From Chrysomallon squamiferum (taxonomy: Eukaryota; Mollusca; Gastropoda; Neomphalida; Peltospiridae): 62,000 nt of DNA. Made by a program: the position numbers and the translations under genes. The stretch covers positions 15,204,622-15,266,621 of the forward strand of contig CM022676.1 of assembly GCA_012295275.1 (NCBI GenBank), read 5' to 3'. Below, one piece after another: positions 39,747 through 55,345 of the stretch. Below the pieces are notes generated by a model, which was not told the DNA's origin, ran no database searches, and saw only the letters and a list, made by a program, of their open reading frames with translations. Each line of letters begins with the position of its first letter. The first letter of the stretch is position 1.

Positions 39747-42700
39747 CTCTCAGATAAATACGTACTACAAACAAATAAAACAATATGATGTAAACCTGTA
39801 TGGGAAGAAACAATAAACAGAATATTAAAATGCATGTTATCTCATTATTGACATAGGTACCTGTAATAAAAATATATCTCTCATCTGTGAAACCTTTAAC
39901 TCCGTATTTGTTATAAGCAAAAATCCTCACAAGATACTTCGTGTCTGATTTCAGAGATCCTATCACTGTTTTATGGATTGTATGCAGACCACGTTCTAGA
40001 AATTTCTCTGTGACGTTGTTCCACTGTCTTGACGTGTTTTCTCTGTACTGCACTATGAATGTTTGTACGAAGCCGCCGTTAAATTCCTCTGTCCAAGACA
40101 CTGAGATGGCAGAAGACCTGATTCTCTGCAGGCTCAAATTGGAAGGAATCCTCGGTGGACCTTGTAGGCAAAACACAAGTCAGGCTAATTAATGTTGATA
40201 AACATGACCATACTAGAATAAAAAAGAAAATTATAAGCGAGCATGAATATATGTGTCTGTATGTCAGTGTCTGTGTAAATGTGTGTATGCGTGTAAGTTG
40301 TTATTTCTGTTATTACTGATATTCTAATTTGTGTTAGAAATAACAGTTACATTTAACAATAAGCTGCACACTTTGACTGACATCAGACTTGATGTTGTTT
40401 CCTGCTTCACAAGTGTAAAATCCTGTATCCAGACATCCAGCTTCATTCCAGCTGTACTCCACTGACTTGGAGTTGTTCACTTCACGTAGAATGTGTGAGT
40501 TGTTTAACAGTTTGATGTGAGATGCTGGATTACTGTCAACTTCACATCTCAGAGTCATGGGAGTCAGCTCATCAACTGTTATCTTTGTAGACTTCGAGTT
40601 TAACGTCAAAGATGTAATAGAAGTTTGGTCTGCAATGATAGAAAACATTTACTACATGTAAAATCACTGACGTTTGATCTGCAAGTGAAACCAGTCAAAC
40701 ACTAGTAATATAAAGAGCAGTATCATCTCTCGATAACTAGTACACAAAGTGTCAGTTGTTTTACTCGAAAAGAAATTTTGTTTGTGTGTATGTTCTGGAA
40801 ACATAAACATTGTCTACAACACTTTAACTTTTATTTTCATTTACTAGTAAATTATAATAGACGCAGCAAAAAAACAACTAACGCAAATATTTTCATTATC
40901 ACTTAATGTATGAAATTTATTTATAAAGAATTGTTTTTGTGTTTTTTTAGTGGAAACTCGGGTTACGAACGCCTCGAAGCACGAATATTCCGAATTAAGC
41001 TTTCTTTTGACCTCAACATCTAGTAAAGATAAGAATAGAGGCTTACTTCAAAACCGAAATCAAAGTAAGGATTATAGGCATGCCCTACAGCAAATATGTA
41101 TCATAAATCAGGGCCTTTAGTCTTCGATATGCAGTTGCAGTTCAATAGCTTTTGGATTGAGATTGTGCGGTCGCATTTTTTAAAAAGCGTTGCTGCTTTT
41201 ATATGTATGATTCTTATTATACCCTATTATGCGCAAGAAAACAAAACGTGAAAGCTATAATGCTGGTGGTAATTATAAATCTATCACAGTAGAAGTTAAG
41301 ATGGAAATAATTGCAAAACATAAGAGTGCCGTTCGTGTGTCCGACATTGCTTCGGTTTATGTAAAATTCGGTTTACGAACGGAGTTCTGGAACGGATTAA
41401 GTTCGTAACCCGATGTTCCACTGTATGTAGCTAAAACACAATCAGGCTGAAGTTTTTCATACAAGTACTGACAACACGATAGGTAAACAGTGTCAGCAAA
41501 TCTACAGCACTATCTAGTCAGACACGTTTCTCCAGTTTATTTTGAATTATTCTGTCAAAATTGAAAAAAAAAATGCTTTCCACGCTTCAAATACTATTAA
41601 AGGAATAATACTAAAATAAAATTAAAAAGGAAATGAACTTTAAGAAATAATAATTATAATAAATAAATAAATAAATAAAGTAAGAAATAAAAACACAAAA
41701 TAATCGTAAAACAGATTTTGTAGGCAGTTCTCGATTGAAAATTATTAGAATTTCACAACAGGATAAAGAAAAAATGCAATATAATTTAAAATATAATCAA
41801 AAAAGATATTATTGTTAGTGAAAAAATCTTAATATACATGAAACTACTGGCTTGGAAGTGAATGCGAGAGAAAACTGGTAAATGTTTTAAAACTTTACTC
41901 ACTAAATGTATCTCATTTTAAAACAAAAATATTTTGTTGATTTTTATTTCAAATGTAGACAGACAGCAATGAAACAGCGATAACTTTGAAGAAACCGCTT
42001 AATACAGTATGTTATTTCAAAATATTTCTATACCTTATTAACATGCTTTCATTTAACATATTTTGTTGAGATGAATTAAAATGAAAACGGGGATTCGATA
42101 TTTATGTTAATGATTTTTCGTGGGTTTCTTTTACATATTATTTTTGTAATCTGGAACTTACAAAGAACTCTCAGCTGGAACTGGTTACTTCCTGAACGTT
42201 CAGATCTATTTGCTGTACATGTAAATGTTTTTCTTGTCTGATTTCTGCTGACAGGTCCAACAGTTAATACAGAACTCTTAACCAAATACCGATCTTCACT
42301 TCTCCACGTGTAGACACAAGATGAGTCACAATTAGCAACACAGCCTACATTTAGAGTTTCTCCTTCAACAATGTTTCCTGGAGCTGAAGGAATGAATCTA
42401 ACATAAAGGGTTCCATCTGCAAATAAATAAATAAATAAACAAATAAATAAATAGTATCATTATAACAGCAAGTGGAATGTATGGTATCAGTGTATTAATT
42501 TATTACAGTCGGAAAAAAATAACAAAAAAACAAACAAGTTAATCAAAATAATAATTCTTATGGAACGTAAAATTAGAAAACAAAAACTATGATTAAATTT
42601 GATGTTTTCTGCAGGTTTAATGTATCTGAAGATAGCTTTTAAGTAAATGAGATAGACTTTTCATATGAACCGATGCAATTTCGTAAAGCTCAGCTGTATA

Positions 42701-43751
42701 TCCAGCGTTATAAAATACAGCCAAGAAGAATAAATGAAAATAGAAAGGTGATTATTATTATTTCTTTAAGCGAGATGGACCTTTAAACTGCAGAAAGTAC
42801 ATCAAGAACATAAAAATAAAATACATTCATGTATTCATTACAATATAATGTTGTGACATTCACAAACTTTAACATGAAGTTAAAATAAACAGATAAATAA
42901 AAATAGGACCACAGTATATATACATAATTTAATTAATTAATTTTTGAATTAATCAATAAAAATTAAATAGAGTCATAAGTAAAGAAAATCTTGAATGACA
43001 TAACGTAATGTATCCAGTTGCTAGTAGAGACATCTAATGGATAATGACATTTGAGTGTAAGGTTTCCACATCCAAAAGCTAAATTAAAGACAGAATGTAA
43101 GATGGTGATGAACAAAGTGGATGAAAAAAACTATTTTGTGAGAAGCTGATGATTACACAATTAAATTTTTTGGACAATATGCAACTCGTTTTGTAATTGA
43201 TAAACAATAAAATAAAATAAAATAAAATAAAATGTCTCCTGAAAACTGACATTGACAGCTGATACCAGCATCCTCTGAGTGACTACAGTAGTGTTTTCCC
43301 CAGCCAAGAAATGAACACTTTTCAACAGTGTCTTCATCTCCATCACATCTCAGCTCATCAAGCCATATTTGCCCAGTTCCTGCTCCAAAGTGAGCACTTT
43401 CATACTGTATTGCATTAAAACTTAAACAAAATTAATATTCATTGTAAAATAAATAATATGTACAGTAAAATGAACATTATTAAACATAGTTTGCATAACG
43501 CCTTAACAGATCTTCTCGTAGTCCTGACGTTTTAAGAAGACATTTGTTACTTTCTAAGTGATTTCAACTATGTTTAATATGTATGCTTTGCTACCAAAAG
43601 CATAGTCAAAATATCGCCAGCGAAACTGATTTTTCGAACATGACTTGATTATATTTCCTATAACGCTCAAGATCATCATTGCTAGAAATTACTATTACTG
43701 TTACTTTTTGTTGTAACTGCTGTCGTTTTTTTTCCCCTCTTCTTCTCATAA

Positions 43752-43819
<68 letters not shown>

Positions 43820-44546
43820 GATTCTCTCGAAAAGTATTTCACGGACACATCATCACTAACTTTCACTGTCAGTAAAATCAGTTACATCTGTATAAAATAT
43901 TCTTGTTCACAAACTAAGTATGAAAGTAAGTAAGTAATTATGTAAATAAATGAAGGAATTACCGGCTAAATCCTAACATGTGACATAAAACAGAAGCATC
44001 TTTCTCATCAAAATCATCATCACAGATTGTTCCCCACGTCCCGTTTACTTGAATCTCAACTCGACCTTGTGTTTGTATTCCTCCTCCATTCACTAACCGT
44101 ACAGGTACTGAAATAGTAACATGTTATGTCTGATTTGTAATTAATAATAGTATGATTTGTTTAATAAAACAAAAACAGTAACAAACAAAACAACAAACAA
44201 ACATGTATATACTGACATATCATTTTTGTCCTAAAAATTATGTAACAGATATTTGGTAATAAACGTAAAGTTCGGTAAAATAAAGATGTCGCTATATCCC
44301 TATTATTCCCCTAAACATCGGCAACCAATATTTCTAATATTAATGCACTAACAGTTTGAAATACACCCGTGCACAGTGCTAGAGGAATCTCTTTCCAAAG
44401 CTTATTTGAAGACACTGAGTTTATGATAACAGATAAAACAACACATAGTATAGATTTCAAAGATATTCTGAATGAAAAGCAGAACTCCTGTCATTCACCT
44501 TATTTTTATTTTTATTTTTATTTTTGATTTTTTTTTTTTTTTTTTT

Positions 44547-44590
<44 letters not shown>

Positions 44591-46975
44591 GAATTTTTGT
44601 TTTTGTTTGTTTTATTTTCCCTATAATGAATCATTCGTGTTAAACAGAGTCCCACCAGACAATGGTCTGAATATCAGAATGCTACATGTCACAGTGCAGT
44701 CAAGAGTGAGAAAACGAGCAGTTCACAGAGTCATCAAGCAGATGAACCATGATTCTGTCGCATATAGATTGGAACAAATTAGACAAAACTAATGTTCACA
44801 TTTTTGCTAAACATACAAAAATGTGAGTTCCAAAGGATGAACATTTCTGACCTACACTGACATGACTCACTGCTCTGTATCATCTTGATTATATTTCCTC
44901 ATTTGTACAAAAATTCGAACATGACACTAAACAGCTAGCCTGCATTATGAAACCTATTCCATATCCTGATTTCCTCATGATCCTATACAGCTACTAACCT
45001 TAATTTAGTTTAGAATATTAGGCTACTGGTCCAATTTCGACAATTATTAGGGTGTATTCAAACTTAGCCAAAAAGCTAATTGATGTTAATATATGATCCT
45101 TTAAATTCACATTATTAGAACACTTTCAATAAATTAGACACGATAATGTATCTGTGAAGTCATTTATGGAAACTGACCACAGATGATAATGTGTGTTCAC
45201 ATATCATCCTTTGAACTCTTGTCATTAGAAGAAAAATATCAGACATCATGTGCTACTTCTTCAAGAGCTATTTCTTCTACAGCTATTTCCACGATCCTTT
45301 CCAAGGCTATGTTTCAAATTTTACAAAAGCTACCACGATGTAGTCTAACGCAGTCACATGTTGTCACGTATCCAAATTAGAACCTGCTCAACGGGCGTAA
45401 CAGTCTTCCTTCAAAACAGTAGTAACTATACATGGATATCTCACTGTATTGGCTTGGCTCCAAGGGTATTCAGGAAACAAGACTATATAAGTATTTATAT
45501 TCAGCCAACCTTCAATCACTAGAAACACAACAAAATGGTTATGGCACAAAATTACTCTCACCACATAAGTGAACATATCAGACACATTAAATATGTTAAA
45601 CTCCCAAGCTAAAATGGCACACATCAGCAAGTATTTGAATATACAAGTATTTAAAAATGACGTACTGCTTGCCAGTTAACAATAACACTATCGTGGTATC
45701 AAATTACAATTACTGTTTGTCACTGCTGACATCAGATTCCAAATATTCTTCACATACTGTTGTTCTTTGAACAATATGATCTCAGATTACAAGCTATTCT
45801 CCAAAATAATGGCTATACTACTTCAATTCATATATATATAGTTAAATTGAAATGTGTTAGAAAGCCGCATCAAACTGCCTTTCAGTTACTTAAACAGAAC
45901 CGATTGTGTATTAAACAGGAAACCACTCTTTCCGTCACACATAACTTATATAATTCTTAAGCCTTAGATAAGAAAAAGGAGAATGACGTCTCCGTCACAA
46001 TAAGTTTTAATCGTTTCTTATTATTGTCTTATCATGATATGAACCATGATGTTGTCACAAATGGAAAATACATCAATTAAAAGAACAGACACGATAACCT
46101 GATTAAAATAAGTCTTCAGATTTGTTTTGTTACATCTCCTAGATTGCCCACATTTCGTCTGTTCAGTAAATATTTTGTTGTCATTAATTTTACTAATTCT
46201 AAATATCACTACTTGCACTGATTCAAACAGCTTATTCCAACCACTTGATTATGAGTACAGTTGTTTTCACCCCAAGCAGAGAATGAACAAAAGTCTGCCC
46301 TTTCTTCATCTCCCTTACAATCGAGTCCATCAAGCCAAATAGGTCCGCTGCCTTGTCCAAACTGAAATGATCTGTACGATTTTGCTTCAAAACTGAAATT
46401 AATGTTAATAATTAGATTACAGAACATAATAATAATACTTAGTCGCGATGTCACTAACAGACTTATAATTTATCAATAAATAAATAAATAAATAATAATA
46501 ATTATAATAATAATAATAAAAGATTAAGTAAAATATTTATTTACCGACTAAAGCCCATCGTGTTACAGATTACAACAGCATCTCTGTAGTCAAATTCATT
46601 ATCACAGACAGTTCCCCATGTCCCGTTGTTTTCTATTTCAAGTCGGCCTCGTGTTGCAATTCCTCCTCCATTGGCCAATCGAACAGAAACTGAAGTCAGT
46701 TGAAGAAACGGTCAAATACAAACTATTTTGAAAATTTCATTTGTTTTCTTTAACGGTCCGGCTCCAAATTAATTTAAGTTTTATAAATCTACGTAAATAA
46801 TATTACCAAACGATATGACTTCAACATCGAGTTGTATAATTAGGAACCCATTTTTACAAAGTCAACCTTTACTTGTAATATCCAGAAGCCAAATATTTTG
46901 TCTAGTAATTAGGTCCAAACAAATAAAAGAAAGATAAATAATAATAATAATAACATTAACAATTCAATGGAGAGC

Positions 46976-47063
<88 letters not shown>

Positions 47064-47148
47064 AATGTCGTTTAGCGTTATTTTATAAATCAAACAATCA
47101 GAGAGAGAGAGAGAATAATGTCATTTAGCGTTATTTTATAAATCAAAC

Positions 47149-47229
<81 letters not shown>

Positions 47230-47310
47230 AATGTCGTTTAGCGTTATTTTATAAATCAAACAATCAGAGAGAGAGAATAATGTCATTTAGCGTTATTTTA
47301 TAAATCAAAC

Positions 47311-47405
<95 letters not shown>

Positions 47406-48281
47406 ACAATGTCATTTGGCGTTATTTTATAAATCAAAGAATGTTAAAGGTACAGCAGATACATTTTACACTAAGTGGTTCTTGCATTTCACATTTAAAA
47501 TAGTACAAAAAGCAACAAACAACATACTCTGAGGGTAGCAGCTTATTCCCAAATCAGATGTATGAGTACACTGTTTTTTACCCCAGTCATAGAAAGAACA
47601 GTGATTCACTCCATTTTCATCTTCAACACAGTTAGCATCATCAACCCACACTGGTCCTGTTCCTTCTCCAAAGTGAGCATTCTTATACGTCTTTGCGTTG
47701 AATCTAGGATTTAGAAAATACAAACTGAGCTGTCTGATCTTGATTAGTAGAAATATTGATCAACCTGTACTACGCGATTTTTCAGATTTAATCTTATATT
47801 ATATGGCGCAAATGGAGACATACTCATATTTTACAACGGTTTATCATTGTTTATAAATGAATCAGTTTAATTCAAGGTAAAACATTCTTACGGACTGAAT
47901 CCTAAAAGTTTACAGATAAAGCCTGCGTCTTTGTCGTCAAACTTGTCACCACAGACAGTTCCCCATGTATCGTTAAGTTTGATCTCAACTCGACCCTGTG
48001 TTGAAATACCTCCACCATTGACTAGCCTGATAGAAGCTAAACAAAATAAATATTTATTATATAATTTTGATATTTCATTCTAATTTCTATATGCTCTATT
48101 TAGGATACGATAAAGATATTGGATTTCTTGAAATCTCATTACAGGCAAACATGCAGTGGTGGTCATCTGTTGGTTGACATTATCTTCTGAAGGAAGGCTG
48201 GTGTTTAAAATTATTTAACATTACTATTATTATTATGTTTATGATAATAATAATAATAACAATAATAATAATAATAATAAT

Positions 48282-48365
<84 letters not shown>

Positions 48366-51300
48366 GGTCTTTCTGATGTTTATTTTGAGTAACTCTGCAT
48401 GTTTACTTCTACTTGAGAAAATCGATTTAGTAATATCATTTAATACTCTTGTAACTATATTTCTTCTGAAGACTTCGTACAAGCTGCTTGATTCCCCTCC
48501 GATTTTATTTTCCTATTTGTATGCAAGTCAACAAAAAGAATCTGAACAGTTTCACTAATGAGTTTCCTCTCTCATAACCATCGTAATGGTATATGTTTAA
48601 CTCTGAAAGCCTATAATAATAAGACTTACATGAATTACAAATAATCAAACAGTCAAACAAGGAATCCAATAAACAAAGAACCAATAAGCAAACAAACAAA
48701 CAAGTAAAGTAACAAATAAATACGAAAACAGTGCACCATCAATGTACCTGATTTGAATTTAGATTATTTTAAACCTATCTTTGTAGTGACTACTTTTCTC
48801 AAATCTGATAACATTTTCTTAGTTTTATTTATTACTAAAGGCAAATAAGCATAGATACACACTTCAGTAGAACACCATTAAACACACGAATTATATTCTT
48901 GAAGCCAACAAGTTAAAACATTTTGTTACTGATACACAAATAAACAAAATAATAAAAAATAATAATAATAAAATAAAATAAAAAAATGTAAACTGACATT
49001 GACAGCTGATTCCAGCATCCTCTGAGTGACTGCAGTCTTGTTTACCCCAGCCGGGAAATGAACACTTTTCAACACTTTCTTCATCTCCATCACATCTCAG
49101 ATCATCAAGCCATATTTGTCCAGTTCCTGTTCCAAAGTGAGCACTTTGATATGATGTTGCATTAAAGCTTCAAAAGAAATTAATATTATTTACTGTGAAA
49201 TGAATACTATTGAACAAGGTTTACTAAACATCTTCAACACATCTCATTTTAATCTCAAAGATTTGAGAAGAAAGTTATTGCTATCTAAGTGATTCCAACA
49301 ATGTTTAATACAAGAATGCGTTAATACTGAAAGGATAGGTTAAATACACTCAGTGAAATTCGATTTTTCATCATCATTACTGCTATTTTTGCTGTTTTTC
49401 TCTGTTCTTCTTTTGCTTCTTCTTCTTCTTCTTCTTCTTCTTCTTCTTCTTCTTCTTCTTCTTCTTCTTTCTTCTTCTTTTTATTATTATTTTATTAAAT
49501 CAGTAATAAAATGAATAAAACGTAGAGAAAAATAAACTTTATGAATCATTCTTTGGAAAAGTGTTCAACAGACGTGCGTTTAGTTCTAAGGTTTTCGAAA
49601 GAATATACTGATTTTCTAAATTATTTCGAATACATTTTAATGGACAGTGTTTGATACAATAATACCATTAAAACATTATATACATTTACTACAAATACCA
49701 GTACTAAAACTACTAATACTACAACTACTACAATTAATTATCTTGTCGTTCTGAGTAACTTTGAATCTACATGCGTCTGTAAAAAGACGTATTTATTTTA
49801 TTTAATTAAACAACAAAAATAAATAAATAAAAATATAATAAACAAATTACCGACTGAATCCTAACATCTGACATAAAACAGAAGCATCTTTCTCATCAAA
49901 ATCATCATCACAAATTGTTCCCCACGTCCCGTTTACTTGAATCTCAACTCGACCTTGTGTTGGTATTCCTCTTCCATTCACTAATCGTACTGGTACTAAA
50001 ATAACATGTTATGTATGATCTATGAATTAGAATAGCATGATTTAAAAAAAAAAAAATGAAAAGCAAACAAAACAACAAATATGTATATACTCACATATTA
50101 CTTTTCCTTGGAAAGAAAATTATGTAATAGATACTCGGTAATAATCGTAAAGTTTGGTCAAATAAAGATGTCGCTCTATCTCTAGTATTGCTATAAATAT
50201 CGGCAACCAATATTTCTAATATTAATGTACTAAGATTGAAATATATACAGATACACCCGTGTATAGACATATGACTTTTTAACTGTTAAGTAGTAATTTC
50301 CTTGTTATACAATCGCTATAGTCAATAGTATGAGATAATTCAACATTATTTTGGCATTAATAAATGAAATTGTCAAATAAATAATGAGTTCTGATATACA
50401 CGCGTTTTGTGGCAATAGTTATATTCGAAAATGATAACAATAAGTTTAAAGATAGAAAATTTAATAAGTGTGAGAGGCTACCAATGCGATCGCTTTCAAA
50501 CGCTTAAATGAAGAAACTGATTTTGTGATAACAGATCAAACATCACGTAATGCTGGTGTCAGCGATACTGTGAATGAGAAGCAGAACTCTGGTCATTCAT
50601 CTTAACTTTTTCCTCTAATGTGTCATTTGTGCTTAACAGAGTTCCACTAGACAATGGTCGGAATATCAGAATGCTAGATGTCACGCAAACATGTATCAGT
50701 AACATCAAACGTAAATGAAAGAGCTATTCACAACATCAACAAGGCGACAAACCAACATTCAGACAGGTAAAGACTGGAATAAGTCATTCGAAACTGATGC
50801 TTACGTTTGTGCTGAATATACTAAGTCTGCTAGTTTAAAGGATGAACAATGCATTCGAGTGACACTGACATGACTCACTGCTCTATATCATTTTCATTAT
50901 GTTTCATGATTTATACAAACATTCGAACATGACACTAAACAGTTAATCTGCATTATATGATAAATTTCATATCCTGATTTGATCAGGATACTAGATAGTT
51001 ACTAATTTTCGTTTACTTTAGTATTATATGCTACTGATCCAATTTCGAGAACTATCAGAGTACATACAAACTGAGCCAAGAAAGAAGCCAGTAGATGTTC
51101 ATAAGCTGTTGTTTAAATTCATATCTCTATAAACATTTCAATAAATTAGATACGATAACCTATCAGTGAAATCATTTATCGAAACTGACTATAGATGCTA
51201 ATGTAAATTCATGTGTTGTCCTTTGAATCCGTGTCAACAGAAGACAAAAACATGTGTCATAATATCTGCTAGGCCATCAAGAACACAAAAGGAGAACAGC

Positions 51301-52788
51301 TACGGTTCTTGCCATGATGCTTGGGAAGGTTATTTGAAGGATTCAGTCACAAAATGGAAATATCCAGTGAGAAAGTGGAAAAATACAGTGTCAGTTATAA
51401 TACAGACCAGTGTACATAGAAGTAAGTTAGGCGAGCGACTCTTCAGTTTCAGTCTCTAAGTCCAGTAACATGTTCTGACTGAAGTAAGACTGTATAGAAC
51501 TTCCAGTCAACATTTAATTTTATAATTTTTGATAACACTAATTTCAGAGTTTTTTTGATAACGCTAGCCTTCTTCAATCACTTGCTCAAAAACTATCAAA
51601 ATAAATTAACACCCGCAGAAATGTATATAGAAATTCAAATATAATAACGGATAAAATGCCGTTTTCTATAAATTATGGAAACGCGCTTACTGACGTCAGC
51701 ACTATGTTGAATTTTATGTCAGCACAAAAGCACATTTAGTATTCACAAAATATTATAAATGTTACCATATGTTAAACATATATATATATATATATATATA
51801 TATAACAGGTTCACTGTCACGCTTTAATTGTGTTACACGAATGGTAAGTGAATACAGTTTTACACAGTGTAGGATATTTCTGGATATAACTGTTTGCTAA
51901 TTTATGAACCTTCGAACACAGACATACAAATAAACAATTAATAATAAAAAATAAAAATATTAGTTATATCTTATGTTTATCGCAGCATATAAAATATTTT
52001 GGAACCGGCCAGCTACCTAAAACGAAGTGTGCATATTGCATTATAATTTTCAGATATCACAGTTTCACAGTTAAAAGAGTGGACACTCAGACACCGAATA
52101 TGCTAAAAAGATTGGATCATGCTGAACAGGGACTGAATAAAAATATAAATGTTTTATTATATATCGCGGGCAAAATAGTTAACAAAAATAAACACAGACA
52201 TGTATTAAATACGTTAAGATGCATCTTCTATTCGTCCATGGTAAACAAATAATTACGACATATACTTGTGAAACACGGACTGATGCCAACCTTAAATATT
52301 TTGTCATATTTTGAGGGGAAAATAGTGTGTTTCGTACTTTGCGGTTCCGAATACAACCATTGTAGATTAATGTTAATTATGTTGCAGCTATTTTTTTTTC
52401 TTATTTTATGTTATTGTTTTATACAGCTCCTTTCGTTTTCTATTTATATCAGTGTATGTGTAATGGTACTCAAACGATACTGGCGTAACCTGCATAGGAA
52501 GAGAATATGTGTTTTTTGTGTCGATCAGATATAATTAGTATGTCACTGTTAAATAAGATACACTGAAGTATACCCTGGTGTTACTTGTGTTTGTTACAAG
52601 ACCATGAAGTAGGTGGTATTCTACATTTAGGGGGCTATTTCGTCTGCTACAGACTGATCCTCAAGTAAATATTATCGACACATAAAAATAGTCATTGGAC
52701 ATCTTTTCTTAATTAAATAAATAATACTGACATATGAACAATAGTAAAAATAGTAATAATAATAATAATAACAATAATAATAATAGTT

Positions 52789-52827
<39 letters not shown>

Positions 52828-53404
52828 AAAATAATAATAATAATAATAATAAAATGGTGTATCTGTTTAAAGAATTACTAAGGAGCGTTTTCAAATCCGA
52901 TCTACAATATTACCATTTGTATGCACGTATATTAGTAAAATAAAATTTACACAACAATCAAACCCTTCATATTGTCTTATTCTGATATGAAAGAAAACCT
53001 CATCACACATAGATAACACATCAATTAAAATAACAGACACAACAGTCTGATTAACATAAACCTTCACATTTTCATTTCTATTCATTTATTTTGTTGTTCT
53101 TACATCTCCAAGATTGGTCACTCTTAGTCTGTTCACTAAATGTTTTGTTATCATTAATTTGACTAATTCTATATATTACTACTTACAGCGATTCAAACAG
53201 CTGATTCCCACGTCTTGATTATGACTACAGTTGTTGTCACCCCAAGTAGAGAATGAACAATACTCTACACGCTCTTCATCTCCCTTACAGTCAAGTCCAT
53301 CAAGCCAAATAGGTCCAATGCCTTGTCCAAACCGAGACGCTGTATAGGATTTTCCTTGGAAACTGAAAACAATGTTAATAATAATAATACTAATAATAGT
53401 AATG

Positions 53405-53453
<49 letters not shown>

Positions 53454-54270
53454 CAACAACAACAACTACAACAACAACAATAATAATAATAACAAAATAG
53501 AATAATAAGTCTTATTATTCATGTTATTGAGGGACACCTACTCCTATGATGTAATATGTATATATATTTTTTTTTCCTAACTTAGTATTACAATAATCAA
53601 TAATAATTTAATAGTACCATGTATTTTTACAACAATAAAGTAATGTATTTCCCGGTATCACAAACAAACCCAATACAAATAAAATGATAATAATAAAAAT
53701 AACTGTGTACATGTCGCTGTATGGAAACCTGTAACAACATAAAATATGTCTTGAAGATATAACTTGCAAGATATAAATAAAAAATATTTAGGAAAATATT
53801 CATTTACCGACTAAAGCCAAGCATGTAACAGATAACAGCAGCATCTTTGTCGTCAAATTCATTATCACAGACAGTTCCCCATGTCCCGTTGTTTTCTATT
53901 TCAAGTCTGCCTCGTGTTGCAATTCCTCCTCCATTTACCAGTCGAACAGAAACTGAAATCAATTCAAGAAAGGATCAAAACACAAAGTATATTTTTATAC
54001 AAATATCTTGATACAAATCCTCCATCCACTGTTTACAAGAACATTTTTCCACATATATACGAGTATAAGTTTCTCTCTGAGTGCATGTGTGTGTGTGGTT
54101 ATTTATGCATTATGTATTCTGTGCACATATAGCCATACACTTACATACATACTTATACATAGCAACCGGAAAGGGGATGGTGATAATTTGATCACTTTGT
54201 TTTGTTATATGCAGAAGCCAAATATGTTTTCATATAACTAAGTAATACAAAACTAAATACAAAAAATACA

Positions 54271-54305
<35 letters not shown>

Positions 54306-54362
54306 CAACAACAACAATTCAAGGGAGAGTTTGCAATCGAATCGCTTAGCAAATTCGTCGAT

Positions 54363-54439
<77 letters not shown>

Positions 54440-55298
54440 AATATCACGTGGCGTTTTTTTATAAAACAAAGAATATTAAAGGTTTACATTTCACAGTAAG
54501 TGGTTCTCGCATTTCACATTTAATGCTAAATATTGTGTTCTTAACATAGTACAAATAACAACAACAACAAAACAAACAACATACTGTGAGGGAAGCAGCT
54601 TATTCCCAAATCCTGTTTATGATTACAGTTCTTTTTACCCCAGTCATAGAAAGAACAGTGATTTACTCCAATTTCATCTTTAACACAGTTAACATCATCA
54701 ACCCACACTGGTCCTGTTCCTTCTCCAAAGTGAGCATTCTTATACGTCTTTGCGTTGAATCTAGTATTTAGAAAATACAAACTGAGTTGTCTGATCTTGA
54801 TTAGTAGAACTATTGATCAACCTGCATTATTCAGATTTTATATTATATTGTATGGCGCAAATAGAAACATACTCATATTTTATAACTGTTTATAAATTGA
54901 AGAGTTCAATTGAAGGTAAGACTATCTTACGGAATGAATCCTAAAAGTGTACATATGAAGCCTGCGTCTTTGTCGTCAAATTTGTCACCACAGACAGTTC
55001 CCCATTTATCGTTAAGTTTGATCTCAACTCGACCCTGTGTTGGAATACCTCCACCACTGACTAGTTTGATAGGCACTGAAATCATCAAAAATACTATAAA
55101 ATTCCAAACTTACGTCCCAACTTATATGTGCTATGTTTACAATAACCTCAGGATTTCTTCAAATTTCCTTACAGGCAAACCTGCAGTGCAGCTCATCTGC
55201 TGAATGAGATTACCATCTGAAGGAAGTCTGGTGATTTAAAGTATTAAACAGTACGATTATTATTACTATTTGTATTATAATTATTATTATTATTATTA

Positions 55299-55345
<47 letters not shown>

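Noticed and set aside
51211-51459. 82-codon + strand frame in the gamma1-alpha2 intron
   Set aside because: No recognisable domain, no splice or promoter context, and no equivalent frame in the homologous 44-46 kb intron.
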